64,000 nt of DNA. Origin: DATKBT01 sp035546295 (lineage in GTDB: Bacteria; Acidobacteriota; Thermoanaerobaculia; Multivoradales; Multivoraceae). Made by a program: the position numbers and the translations under genes. Shown in pieces: positions 49,669-59,714 of the stretch. The stretch covers positions 158,939 to 222,938 of the forward strand of contig DATKBT010000030.1 in the NCBI GenBank assembly GCA_035546295.1, read 5' to 3'. How positions within the stretch are numbered: the stretch's first letter is position 1; the number at the start of each line of letters is the position of its first letter. The notes under the pieces are model-generated. The model searched no databases and had not been told where the DNA came from. It worked only from the letters and a program-made list of their open reading frames with translations.

Positions 49669-51219
49669 TCAGCGATCGCGCGCGAGACGCAGCCCGTCGA
49701 GCGTCAGCCGCGCGACCTCGCCGTTGCGGTCGAGGTCGAAGGACAGCGAGGACTCGCCGCGCCAGCGGGCGTCCCAGCGCACGCGGAACGTGTCGTAGTT
49801 CCAGTGCTGGACGCTCCCGGCGCGGCGGCCGTAGCCGACCCTCAGCCCGCCGTCCTCCCCCAGACCGATCTCGACGACGCCGTAGAGCGGATCCTGGTAG
49901 CGCCCGGTGTAGCGCTCGAGCGGCAGGGTCGGCTGCGTTCCCTCGACCCGCCGCTCGCGCGCCTCGCGGCGCGCCTCCTCGCCCTCAGCGGCGAGCTCGG
50001 CGTAGAGGTCTCGCAGCTCGGTGCTCCAGTCGCGAATCTCCCCGGTCGCGTCGCCGCCGCGTGCGCGGGCGGGGTCGAGGAGGTCGAAGACCCGGTACAT
50101 CAGCGCGTGCCGGAGCTCGGTGTGGTCGCGGTTGGCGAGCACGTAGACGCCGAGACCCTCGTCGCGGATCAGCCCGCAGAGCGCGACCATGCCGTCGATG
50201 CTGCCGGTGTGGAAGTCGACCCGGCGTCCCCGGTAGTCGGCCTGGAACCAGCCGAGACCGTAGGTGGTCCAGTGCGGCTCGGTGAGGCGGGCGGTGGGGT
50301 AGAAGTCCTCGGGACCGACGATGGCGTGAGCCCGGAACAACGCTTCGATGGTCTCCTCCGACAGCAGTCTGCGTCCCTCGGGGGTCACGCCCCCGGCGAG
50401 CAGGAAGCGCATCCACTGCGCCATGTCGTGCACGCTCGACCAGACCGCTCCGGCCGCCGCCACCGGATCCACGCTGGCGTTCTCGATCTCCATCAGCCGC
50501 CCGTCGACCAGGTCGTGCGGGTGGGCCACGTTCGAGCGTCCGCCGGTGTCTGCGAGCGAGGTCACCGAGCGCGACATCCCGAGCGGCTCGAAGATCCTGG
50601 TGCGCACCATTTCGCCCCAGCTCTGGCCCGAGACCGCCTCGATCAGCTCGCCGGCCGCCGCGTACATGATGTTCTGGTAGATGAAGCCCGAGCGCAGAGA
50701 GTAGGCGGGCTCGACGAAGCGCAGCCGGCGGACGATCTCGTCGGTGGAGAGGTCCTGCTCGTACCAGAGGTAATCGGCGTTGGGCAGACCCGCGTTGTGG
50801 GTGAGGAGGTCACGCGCCTGCACCTCGCGGGTGGCCACCGGGTCGTAGAGGCGGAAGCCGGGGAGGTGGTCGATCACCGGATCGCCCCACGCGAGCTTTC
50901 CCTCGTCGACTAGCATGCCGACCAGCGCGGCCGTCATCGCCTTGGTCGTCGAGCCGATCGCGAACAGCGTGTGCTCGTCGACTCCCGCGCCCTGCCCCTC
51001 GGCGCCGAGCCGCTGCGCGCCGTAACCCTCCGCGAAGACGACGGCGCCGTCCGCGACCACCGAGATCGCCAGCCCCGGCGTCTCCCAGTCCTCGACCGCC
51101 TGCCGCACGTACCGATCGAAGCCGGCGAGTGACGGCACGTCCTGGGCGATGGCGGCCGCTCCGGCGAGCAGCGCGAGGACGAGGACCGGGGGTGTTCGTG
51201 ACAACGTGGCTCGGCGCAT
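49669..51219 (-). CDS. Beta-lactamase-related serine hydrolase (class C / esterase type), exported
   Basis: A penicillin-binding-protein-fold hydrolase of 516 residues. ATG 51219 follows a gaggaga ribosome site. The signal peptide is VLVLALLAGAAAIAQ. The catalytic SxxK is in LFAIGSTTKAMTAALVGML and the Tyr-x-Asn is in GFIYQNIMYAAAGELIEAVS. An HTG-type third motif is visible as VDFHTGSIDGM. The C-terminal ~120 residues form a beta-rich extra domain (RYTGRYQDPLYGVVEIGLGE) common in esterase-like members. Peptide or ester hydrolysis is more likely than antibiotic resistance. Confidence 0.9.
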   Translation of the reverse strand: MRRATLSRTPPVLVLALLAGAAAIAQDVPSLAGFDRYVRQAVEDWETPGLAISVVADGAVVFAEGYGAQRLGAEGQGAGVDEHTLFAIGSTTKAMTAALVGMLVDEGKLAWGDPVIDHLPGFRLYDPVATREVQARDLLTHNAGLPNADYLWYEQDLSTDEIVRRLRFVEPAYSLRSGFIYQNIMYAAAGELIEAVSGQSWGEMVRTRIFEPLGMSRSVTSLADTGGRSNVAHPHDLVDGRLMEIENASVDPVAAAGAVWSSVHDMAQWMRFLLAGGVTPEGRRLLSEETIEALFRAHAIVGPEDFYPTARLTEPHWTTYGLGWFQADYRGRRVDFHTGSIDGMVALCGLIRDEGLGVYVLANRDHTELRHALMYRVFDLLDPARARGGDATGEIRDWSTELRDLYAELAAEGEEARREARERRVEGTQPTLPLERYTGRYQDPLYGVVEIGLGEDGGLRVGYGRRAGSVQHWNYDTFRVRWDARWRGESSLSFDLDRNGEVARLTLDGLRLARDR

Positions 51220-51430
51220 CGACGCTCTCCTCAAGCGCGGGTGCTGGGGTGCGAGGTCCGGGCAGGAGGCTCGCGGACGACGCTGGGCTCGCTCGATCGC
51301 GCCGTCAGACTATCGGAGTCGCGGGCCTCGACCCGCCCTCGAAGTCGCCGGTCCCGCTCCCACGGGTGGCACTCCTCGGCGTTCGCCGGACACGCGCAGC
51401 GCGGGCGAGCTGCGTGCCGGCCTCGCGCTC

Positions 51431-52270
51431 TCACGGCGCGATCCAGAGCCACGCCAGCACGCCGGAGCCGAGCACGAAGCAGTAGATCGCGAACAGCGAG
51501 AAACGGCCGCGCCTCAGCATCGCCAGGAGCACGGCGAGCGACGCCCATCCGACGAGGAACGCGGCGGCGAAGCCCAGCGTGAGCTCGAGCCCCGACGTCG
51601 TGGCGAAGTCGAGGTCGCCGAGCTTGAGCAACAGGGCGCCCAGGATCGCCGGGATCGACAGCAGGAACGAGAAGCGAGCGGCGAGCGCCGGGGCGATCCC
51701 CAGCAGCAGCGCCACCGAGATCGTCGATCCCGAGCGCGAGATGCCGGGGGTGATCGCGAGCCCCTGGACGATCCCGATCAGGACCGCCTGCCAGGGTCTC
51801 ACGACGTTCTCCTCGTGCGCCCGCGCCCCCAGCAGGCGCGGGAGAGAGAGCAGAGCGCCCGTCACCAGGAGCATCGAGGCGACCACGGCGGGACGGTCGA
51901 ACAGCGACTCGAGCCGATCCTGGAAGAGCAGTCCGATGACGGCGGTGGGCAGCGAGCCGAGGGCGAGGGCGAGGACGAGCCGGAGCTCGTCGGACGACTG
52001 GATCGTGGCCCGCGGCCGGCGATAGCTTCCGGACGAGCGGGCGGCGTCGAAGCCGGCGCGCGCGAGAGCGACCAGCGAGTGCCGGTAGACCAGCAGCACC
52101 GCGAGCAGCGTCGCGACGTGGAGCACCACGTCGAAGGCGACCTGCTCCGATCCCGGATCCGCTGCGCCGAAGAAGTGATGAGCGAGCGCCAGGTGACCGG
52201 AGCTCGAGATCGGCAGGAACTCGGTCAGCCCCTGGAGGGCGCCGAGCAGGAGGGCGAAGGTGGGCGTCAC
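51431..52270 (-). CDS. uppP: Undecaprenyl-diphosphate phosphatase
   Basis: Recycles undecaprenyl diphosphate to the monophosphate carrier for cell-wall synthesis and can confer bacitracin tolerance. Eight or so membrane spans over 279 residues. The two diagnostic motifs are present: LQGLTEFLPISSSGHLALAH near the N-terminus and ITPGISRSGSTISVALLLGI in the second half, each with conserved Glu/Ser/Arg. GTG 52270 places the first motif about 12 residues in, as usual; a longer frame from 52357 was rejected. Confidence 0.95.
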   Translation of the reverse strand: MTPTFALLLGALQGLTEFLPISSSGHLALAHHFFGAADPGSEQVAFDVVLHVATLLAVLLVYRHSLVALARAGFDAARSSGSYRRPRATIQSSDELRLVLALALGSLPTAVIGLLFQDRLESLFDRPAVVASMLLVTGALLSLPRLLGARAHEENVVRPWQAVLIGIVQGLAITPGISRSGSTISVALLLGIAPALAARFSFLLSIPAILGALLLKLGDLDFATTSGLELTLGFAAAFLVGWASLAVLLAMLRRGRFSLFAIYCFVLGSGVLAWLWIAP

Positions 52271-52527
52271 TCGATGCTCTGGATGGTGGAGGAGAGCCCG
52301 AACGCGGCTCTCGGGCCAGCGGGCGGTGCCGCAGCCTAACCCGACTCGTTGTCGCACGGAGGGTAAGCTCCGCCTTCGAGATCCCCGATCGTCCGGGCGG
52401 TCGCGCCCCCGGGATCGACCTCGAGCCGCTCAGCCTCCGATGTGCCGAGGAGCCCCGGCGCCGATCGAGTCGGCGCCGCCCAGAACGCCCCGGACCGAAT
52501 CCCGACGACTCGAACAGGGAGGGAGAG

Positions 52528-53760
<1,233 letters not shown>

Positions 53761-53807
53761 GCCCGGGCGTCCACCGAATCGCGGCCCGGCGCCTCCCGCA
53801 ACGAGCC

Positions 53808-55217
53808 ATGAAGCCGAAGCAGCTGAACGCGCTGGGGATTGCGAAGGGGCCCGCCCGCAAGGCGGCGATCGCAGCGGTGCGCGAGCTGGCGCGGCGCGGC
53901 GAGACCGGCGAGCCGGTGCGCCGCCGGCTCGCCGAGGTGGTCGCCGCCCCGGAGCGCTTCGTCGGCGACGAGGTCCTGGGGCCGCTCGCGCAGGCGCTGC
54001 GTGAGCAGGCGGCGCGGGCCGAGCGCGGCCTCGGTGCGCGCGAGCGCGCGGAGCCTGCGCCGTACCGGCAGTGGGGCCGGGATCTCGAGCCCCAGGCAGT
54101 GCAGCAGATGGCGAACGCCTGCCGCCTGCCGGTCGCGGTGCGCGGGGCCTTGATGCCGGACGCTCATCTCGGCTACGGCCTGCCGATCGGCGGCGTGCTC
54201 GCCACCGACAACGCCGTGATTCCCTATGCGGTCGGCGTCGACATCGCCTGCCGGATGAAGATGACGGTGCTCGACCTGCCGGTCGGGATCCTCGACGACG
54301 ACGCGCCGCTGCGCAGGGCGATCGAGAAGGAGACCCGGTTCGGGGTCGGCGCTTCCTTCCGCTCCGACCGCCGCCAGCACGAGGTCATGGACCGGGACTG
54401 GTCGGTGACCGCGATCACCAGCCGGCTCAAGGACAAGGCCTGGAGCCAGCTCGGCACCAGTGGCTCGGGCAACCACTTCGTCGAGTTCGGGGTCCTCGTG
54501 ATCGAGGAGCACTCCGGCCTCGGCCTCGAGGCCGGGCGTCACCTCGCGCTGCTCAGCCACAGCGGCAGTCGCGGCGCCGGCGCCTCGGTCGCCGGCCACT
54601 ACTCCAAGCTGGCGATGGCCCGGCACGAGAGTCTGCCCCGCGAGCTCCGTCACCTGGCGTGGCTCGGGCTCGACACCGAGGCGGGCCAGGAGTACTGGCG
54701 GGCGATGGAGCTGATGGGCCGCTACGCCGCGGCAAACCACGCCTGCATTCACCGGCACATCGCGCGCCACCTCGGGGTGGAGGTGCTGCTCGACGTCGAG
54801 AACCACCACAACTTCGCCTGGAAGGAGGTCCACGACGGCCGGGAGGTCGTCGTTCATCGCAAGGGCGCGACGCCGGCGGGGGAGGGAGTGCTCGGCATCA
54901 TCCCCGGCTCGATGGCCGACCCCGGCTACGTCGTTCGCGGCAAGGGATCGGCGGCCTCGCTCCATTCGGCCGCCCACGGCGCCGGCCGGGTGATGAGTCG
55001 CAAGCGAGCCCACCGCGAGCTGCGCTGGGAGGACGCCAGGCGCCTGCTCGAGAAGCGACGGGTCCGCCTGTTGTCGGCGGGTCTCGACGAGGTGCCGATG
55101 GTCTACAAGGACATCGACACGGTGATGGCGCAGCAGCGCGACCTGGTGACCCCGCTCGCCCGCTTCGAGCCCCGTCTGGTCAAGATGGCGCCCGCTGGCG
55201 AGCCGCCGGAGCACTAG
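53808..55217 (+). CDS. rtcB: RtcB-family RNA ligase
   Basis: GTP- and Mn-dependent ligase joining 3'-phosphate and 5'-OH RNA ends. Metal and guanylate residues lie in MPDAHLGYGLPIGGVLAT, AVGVDIACRMKMTV (metal Cys kept; the usual GCG is ACR), GTSGSGNHFVEFG, LLSHSGSRGAG, VENHHNFAWKE and the guanylylated His in SAAHGAGRVMSRKRA. The 469 residues match RtcB proteins, with an extra helical N-terminus (LNALGIAKGPARKAAIAAVR). No archease or rtcA is beside it. The altered VDIACR motif points to a divergent RtcB subgroup rather than the E. coli type. Confidence 0.9.
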   Translation: MKPKQLNALGIAKGPARKAAIAAVRELARRGETGEPVRRRLAEVVAAPERFVGDEVLGPLAQALREQAARAERGLGARERAEPAPYRQWGRDLEPQAVQQMANACRLPVAVRGALMPDAHLGYGLPIGGVLATDNAVIPYAVGVDIACRMKMTVLDLPVGILDDDAPLRRAIEKETRFGVGASFRSDRRQHEVMDRDWSVTAITSRLKDKAWSQLGTSGSGNHFVEFGVLVIEEHSGLGLEAGRHLALLSHSGSRGAGASVAGHYSKLAMARHESLPRELRHLAWLGLDTEAGQEYWRAMELMGRYAAANHACIHRHIARHLGVEVLLDVENHHNFAWKEVHDGREVVVHRKGATPAGEGVLGIIPGSMADPGYVVRGKGSAASLHSAAHGAGRVMSRKRAHRELRWEDARRLLEKRRVRLLSAGLDEVPMVYKDIDTVMAQQRDLVTPLARFEPRLVKMAPAGEPPEH

Positions 55218-55300
55218 GTGGTCGCCCACGTCTCCTGCTGCAATTGAGCTGCGGCCATTCCCGGTCCTGGCCGCACGGGAAGCCCCGCAGGCGAGGGCGT

Positions 55301-57715
55301 TCAGTCGTGGCGGAGCGCCACCATCGGGTCGATCCTGGCGGCGCGGCGCGCCGGCAGGTAGCAGGCGAGCAGCGCTACGGTGACCAGGATCAGCGGCGTC
55401 ACCACGAACGTGCCGAGGTCCAGGCTGCCGACGCCGTACAGCAGCGACTCCAGGAAGCGGGTCAGGATGGCCGACCCGACCAGCCCGACGAGCACTCCCG
55501 ATCCCGTGACCAACAGCCCCTCGCGCATCACGGCGAGCACGACGTCGCGGCCGCTGGCGCCGATCGCGCGGCGGATGCCCAACTCGTGGTGGCGCTGCGA
55601 GACGGTGTAGCTGATGACGCCGAACAGCCCCATCGAGGCGAGCAGCAGGGCGCCGATGCCGAGGCCACTCAAGCCGCCGATCCCCATCATCCACGGCGCC
55701 AGCCAGGTGGCGACGACGTCGCGCATGCTGCGGACGTTGGTGATCGGCTGTGCGGGATCGACCGAGGCGAGAGCTTCCTCGACCGAGCGCCGCAGCGTGT
55801 CCGGCTCCCCCTCGGTGCGCACCAGGACGAAGCGGCGCCGGGTGGAGAGCTGATCCTGGGGGAAGAACACCATCGCCGACGCCTGCTCGGTGAGGTCGAA
55901 GGCCCGAAAGTCGTCGGCGACGCCCACGATGGTGCGCCAGGTGTCGCCGCTCTTGATCTGTGATCCGACCGGATCGCGGTCGCTGAAGTAGCGACCCGCC
56001 AGGGTCTGGTTGACCAGGGCGACCGGCGCGGCGTCGGCGTCGTCGGAGGTCTCGAAGCCGCGTCCCTGCACGATCGGAACCCCCAACGTGGCGAGCGCGC
56101 CAGGGCTCACCCAGAAGCGATCGGCCCCCGGCACCTCTCCCTCCGCGGGGGAGTAGCCGGCGACCTCGATGGCGCCTCCGAGCTGTTCGTGATTGAGCGG
56201 CAGCGGGTAGATCGAGCCCACGCTGCGAACACCGGGCACTGCCGAGATCTCGTCGATCCCCTGATTGAAGTACGCGATCTCCTCGGGGTCCTCAGGGTAC
56301 TTGGAGGTCGGCAGGGTGACCTCGAGAGTGAGCAGCTGCTCCGTGGTGAAGCCGAGATCGACCCGCTGGAGCTGCATGAAGGTGCGCACCATCAGGCTGG
56401 CCCCGGCGACCAGCAGCACGGCGAGGGCGACCTGGGCGAGCACCAGGCCGTTGCGCAGGCGGCCGGCGGCCCGCCCGGCGGAGGCGCCACGTCCGCCCTC
56501 TGCCAGCGCTGGAACCAGATCCGTCCTGGTCGTCTGCAGCGCTGGCGCCAGCCCGAACAGGAGCACGCAGCCACAGGCGACGGCGAGCGCAAAGAGCAGG
56601 GCCGGCAGATCGACCGAGATCTCGCCGACGCGGTAAAGCTCGCCGGGCATCGCCGTCTCGAAGCCCGAAGCGATCAGATAGGCGAGCACGGTACCGACCA
56701 CCGCGCCCGCGATCGCGATGGCGATCGCTTCCGTGAGGAGTTGGCGGATCAAGCGTGCCCGCGTGGCGCCGAGGGTCTGGCGGAACGCGAGCTCGCGCGA
56801 GCGCCGGGTGGTCCGAGCCAGCATGAGATTGCCGAGGTTGGCACAGACGATCAGCAGCACGAAGCCGATCGCCAGCAGCAGCGCCGGGAAGACGATGCTG
56901 AAGGTGTCCCACGTGAACAGGAGCTGCGAGCGCAGATCGACGATGGCGCCGCCGCGTCCCTCGTTGTCCTCGGGGTACGCCTGCTCGAGCTGGCGACCGA
57001 CGGTGTCGAGCTCGCTCTGGGCCTGCTGCACCGTGACGCCCTCTGCGAGCCTCGCCACCACCAGCAGCGGCCCGGCGGAGCCGCGGTCGTCGGCGTAGGG
57101 CTCGACGTCGAGCGGCAGCCAGAGCTCCATCGAGTTGAAGGGGAAGACGAAGCTGCGCGGCATGACTCCGACGATCCTGGCCGGGCGGTCGTCGAGCAGC
57201 AGGGTTCGCCCGAGCGCTCCCGGTTCACGAGCGAAGTGTCGCTCCCAGAATCGGTCGCTGATCAGGGCGACCCGCTCGGCCCCGGGCTCGGCGTCGCCGC
57301 CAGCGAGCGTGCGCCCGATCGCGGGCTCGACGCCGAGCGTCTCGAACAGGCTCGGAGTCGCCATCGTCGCCTGCACCTGGGTGTTGGCCTCGCCATCATT
57401 GCCGGTGAGCGTGAACGTGGTGTAGAAGTAGCCGCCCAGGCTCTCGAACGCCTCGACCCCGCGCCAGTCCCGGAAGTTGGGCACCGAGACGCGAAGCGTG
57501 TCGATCTGCTGGCGCTCGTCGGTGCCCCAGACGTGCACCAGGCGCTCCGGCTCCTCGAAGGGCAGCGGTCGCAGGAAGAAGGCGTTGATCAGCGAGAAGA
57601 CGGCCGTGATCGCGAAGATCCCGAGGCCGAGACTGAGCACGGCGACGACCGTGAACGCAGGGCTGCGGCGCAGCGTGCGGAGGGCGTAGCGCAGGTCCTG
57701 GAGCAGGCTGTCCAT
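55301..57715 (-). CDS. ABC transporter permease, ADOP (acidobacterial duplicated orphan permease) type
   Basis: A MacB-like permease of 804 residues with two duplicated FtsX/MacB cores. The N-terminus LLQDLRYALRTLRRSPAFTV is the ADOP signature. Each half has a TM, a large periplasmic MacB-type domain (VRVSVPNFRDWRGVEAFESL) and three closing TMs. The second half ends GVISYTVSQRHHELGIRRAI. No ATPase gene lies nearby, as expected for this orphan group, whose expansion is best known from Acidobacteriota. The ribosome site ggagaga precedes the ATG. The substrate is unknown. Confidence 0.92.
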   Translation of the reverse strand: MDSLLQDLRYALRTLRRSPAFTVVAVLSLGLGIFAITAVFSLINAFFLRPLPFEEPERLVHVWGTDERQQIDTLRVSVPNFRDWRGVEAFESLGGYFYTTFTLTGNDGEANTQVQATMATPSLFETLGVEPAIGRTLAGGDAEPGAERVALISDRFWERHFAREPGALGRTLLLDDRPARIVGVMPRSFVFPFNSMELWLPLDVEPYADDRGSAGPLLVVARLAEGVTVQQAQSELDTVGRQLEQAYPEDNEGRGGAIVDLRSQLLFTWDTFSIVFPALLLAIGFVLLIVCANLGNLMLARTTRRSRELAFRQTLGATRARLIRQLLTEAIAIAIAGAVVGTVLAYLIASGFETAMPGELYRVGEISVDLPALLFALAVACGCVLLFGLAPALQTTRTDLVPALAEGGRGASAGRAAGRLRNGLVLAQVALAVLLVAGASLMVRTFMQLQRVDLGFTTEQLLTLEVTLPTSKYPEDPEEIAYFNQGIDEISAVPGVRSVGSIYPLPLNHEQLGGAIEVAGYSPAEGEVPGADRFWVSPGALATLGVPIVQGRGFETSDDADAAPVALVNQTLAGRYFSDRDPVGSQIKSGDTWRTIVGVADDFRAFDLTEQASAMVFFPQDQLSTRRRFVLVRTEGEPDTLRRSVEEALASVDPAQPITNVRSMRDVVATWLAPWMMGIGGLSGLGIGALLLASMGLFGVISYTVSQRHHELGIRRAIGASGRDVVLAVMREGLLVTGSGVLVGLVGSAILTRFLESLLYGVGSLDLGTFVVTPLILVTVALLACYLPARRAARIDPMVALRHD

Positions 57716-57981
57716 ACTCTCTCTCCGGTGATGGTGGTGCCTCGATCGAATGGTACGCGCTGCGGACGCCGGGGTTTACGCGCCGCGGCGGGCGGTGGCG
57801 CTCTCCGCCACCCGGTAGCGGCGAAGCGGCTCGGCACGGCGCGCGGGCGCACGGCGGGGCTTGGCTCCCCGGCGGCTCCGGCTCGAGGGCAGCTTCCGGG
57901 CCTGGGGGGCGTTGAGCCCGGCCATCCGCTGCGACGATCGGCGCGGCGGGAGGCGAGCCGCTCTCGTAGACTCCGGCGACC

Positions 57982-59103
57982 GTGGAGCCGTTGGCACACA
58001 CCCTGTTGGGCGCCACGCTCGGCCACCTGGCGGCTCGAGGGGCCCCACGAGCCGATGACGAGCCCCGCGAGCGGGGCATCGTCCTCGCCGGGATCGTCGC
58101 GGCCAACGTCCCCGACGTCGATGCGCTGGCCTACCTCGCGGGCTCCGACTTCGCCCTCGGGTTCCGGAGGGGGATCACCCACGGGGTGGTGGCGATGGCG
58201 TTGTGGCCGCTGCTCCTCGTCGCGCTGTGTGCCTGGTGGCGCAGCCGTGGCAGCGGCAGGTCTTTGCTCGCACAGGTCACTCCGCGACTGCTCCTGGTGG
58301 TGGCTCTGGGCTGCTGGAGCCACCCGCTGCTCGACTGGCTCAACACCTACGGGATCCGGCTGCTGATGCCCTTCGATCAGCGCTGGTTCTATGGCGATGT
58401 CGCCTTCATCGTCGATCCCTGGATGTGGCTCCTGCTCGGCGGTGGTCTGGTGCTGGCGCGCTCTCCCGGCGTACGAGAGCGGCGGCGGTGGCTCGTCCTG
58501 GCGCTGATCTGTGCCGGCGCGGTCGCTGCGTCTCCCACGCCGATCGGGGCTCGACTCGCCTGGCTGGTCGCGTTGCTCGGCGTGGGGCTCGGCGTGCGGT
58601 CGGGCGGGGGAGCACGCGGCCGATGGCCAGTGGCGGTGGCGCTCGCTCTCTTCGTCCTCTACGTCGGCGCCCTGACCATCGTCGAGCGCGAAGCGCGGCG
58701 GCGGGTGGCCGACATCGCGGCGCTGGGATCTTCGCCCCACGTGATCTCCGCGGCGCGTCTGATGGTGGGTCCACGGCCGCTCGACCCGATGACCTGGCAG
58801 GTCGTCGTGCGGCTGCGAGACCGGTACCGGATCGGCTCCTACCGGCTGGGCGCGTCCGGAGTCCGCTGGCAGGACCCGCTGCCGCACGGGCCAGGCGGCC
58901 CGGCGGTCGAGGGGGCCTGGGAGGATCCCGCCGTCGCCGGCTTCGCGCGCTGGGTCCGGTTCCCCTACCACCGGATCGTCGAGGAGCCCGAGGCGCGTTT
59001 CGTCTACCTGCTCGACGCCCGCTACGCGACCGAGCCGACCACCGGGTTCGGCGGTGCCCGGATTCCCGCCGAGGGCCTCGGCGATCGTGAGCCTCCGCCA
59101 TGA
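57982..59103 (+). CDS. Membrane-bound metal-dependent hydrolase (YdjM / DUF457 type)
   Basis: A 373-residue protein starting MEPLAHTLLGATLGHLAAR from GTG 57982. The His in PLAHTLLGA, the Asp pair in ANVPDVDALAYL, the His in RRGITHGVVAMALWPLLL and the His-Pro-Leu-Asp in WSHPLLDWLNTYG form the putative metal site of this group, spread between membrane spans. A soluble C-terminal region follows the last span. The substrate is not known for most members. It is transcribed divergently from the ADOP permease; the 266-base gap between them has no recognised element. Confidence 0.85.
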   Translation: MEPLAHTLLGATLGHLAARGAPRADDEPRERGIVLAGIVAANVPDVDALAYLAGSDFALGFRRGITHGVVAMALWPLLLVALCAWWRSRGSGRSLLAQVTPRLLLVVALGCWSHPLLDWLNTYGIRLLMPFDQRWFYGDVAFIVDPWMWLLLGGGLVLARSPGVRERRRWLVLALICAGAVAASPTPIGARLAWLVALLGVGLGVRSGGGARGRWPVAVALALFVLYVGALTIVEREARRRVADIAALGSSPHVISAARLMVGPRPLDPMTWQVVVRLRDRYRIGSYRLGASGVRWQDPLPHGPGGPAVEGAWEDPAVAGFARWVRFPYHRIVEEPEARFVYLLDARYATEPTTGFGGARIPAEGLGDREPPP

Positions 59104-59181
59104 GCTCGCGGCGAGCCCGCTGCGAAGGTGGCGCGCGCGGGTATCCTCCTGACGGGCATCCTGCTCGAGGAGACACGTCGC

Positions 59182-59631
59182 ATGAGCCAGTCCTTTTCAC
59201 AGACGCAGCCGGAGACGGCGCTCGAGCTTGCGCCGCGACCGGAGGTGCTCGGGGGCATCACGGTGATCCGGGGGAGCGGCAACTGCCGAGGATGGAACGG
59301 CATCCACTACAAGGCCGGCATGCACGCGGACAACGTCGGCTCGTCGCGCCTGTCGATGAACGTGGCGACGATTCCGCCCGGGGGCGTGGCCGCCGCTCAC
59401 GTCCACGTCGACTTCGAGCTGATGCTCTACATCCTCGAGGGGCGGGTGCGGCACGAGTACGGCGAGGGCTGCCGGCAGATCGTCGAGAACGAAGCCGGCG
59501 ACTTCATCTTCATCGAGCCCGGTGTCCCGCACGAGGTGTTCAACCTGTCCGACACCGAGCCGGTGGTCGCGGTCGTGGCGCGCTCGGATGCCTCGGAGTG
59601 GCAGAACATCGTCCCCTACCAGCGGTCGTGA
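59182..59631 (+). CDS. Cupin-domain protein
   Basis: A small beta-barrel protein of 149 residues. Cupin motif 1 is PPGGVAAAHVHVDFELMLYI with two His and a Glu ligand, and motif 2 is GDFIFIEPGVPHEVFNLSD with the His. Such proteins act as dioxygenases, isomerases or sugar binders; nothing here decides which. ATG 59182 with a gaggaga site is preferred over GTG 59128. It follows the hydrolase by 78 bases and precedes the kinase by 83 bases. Confidence 0.88.
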   Translation: MSQSFSQTQPETALELAPRPEVLGGITVIRGSGNCRGWNGIHYKAGMHADNVGSSRLSMNVATIPPGGVAAAHVHVDFELMLYILEGRVRHEYGEGCRQIVENEAGDFIFIEPGVPHEVFNLSDTEPVVAVVARSDASEWQNIVPYQRS

Positions 59632-59714
59632 ACCGGACCGGCGAGTGCGCTTCGTTGCTACAGTCGCCGGGCTCCGCTCCGAACCCACGAGCCGTCGGCT
59701 CGTCCTCTCGACCG

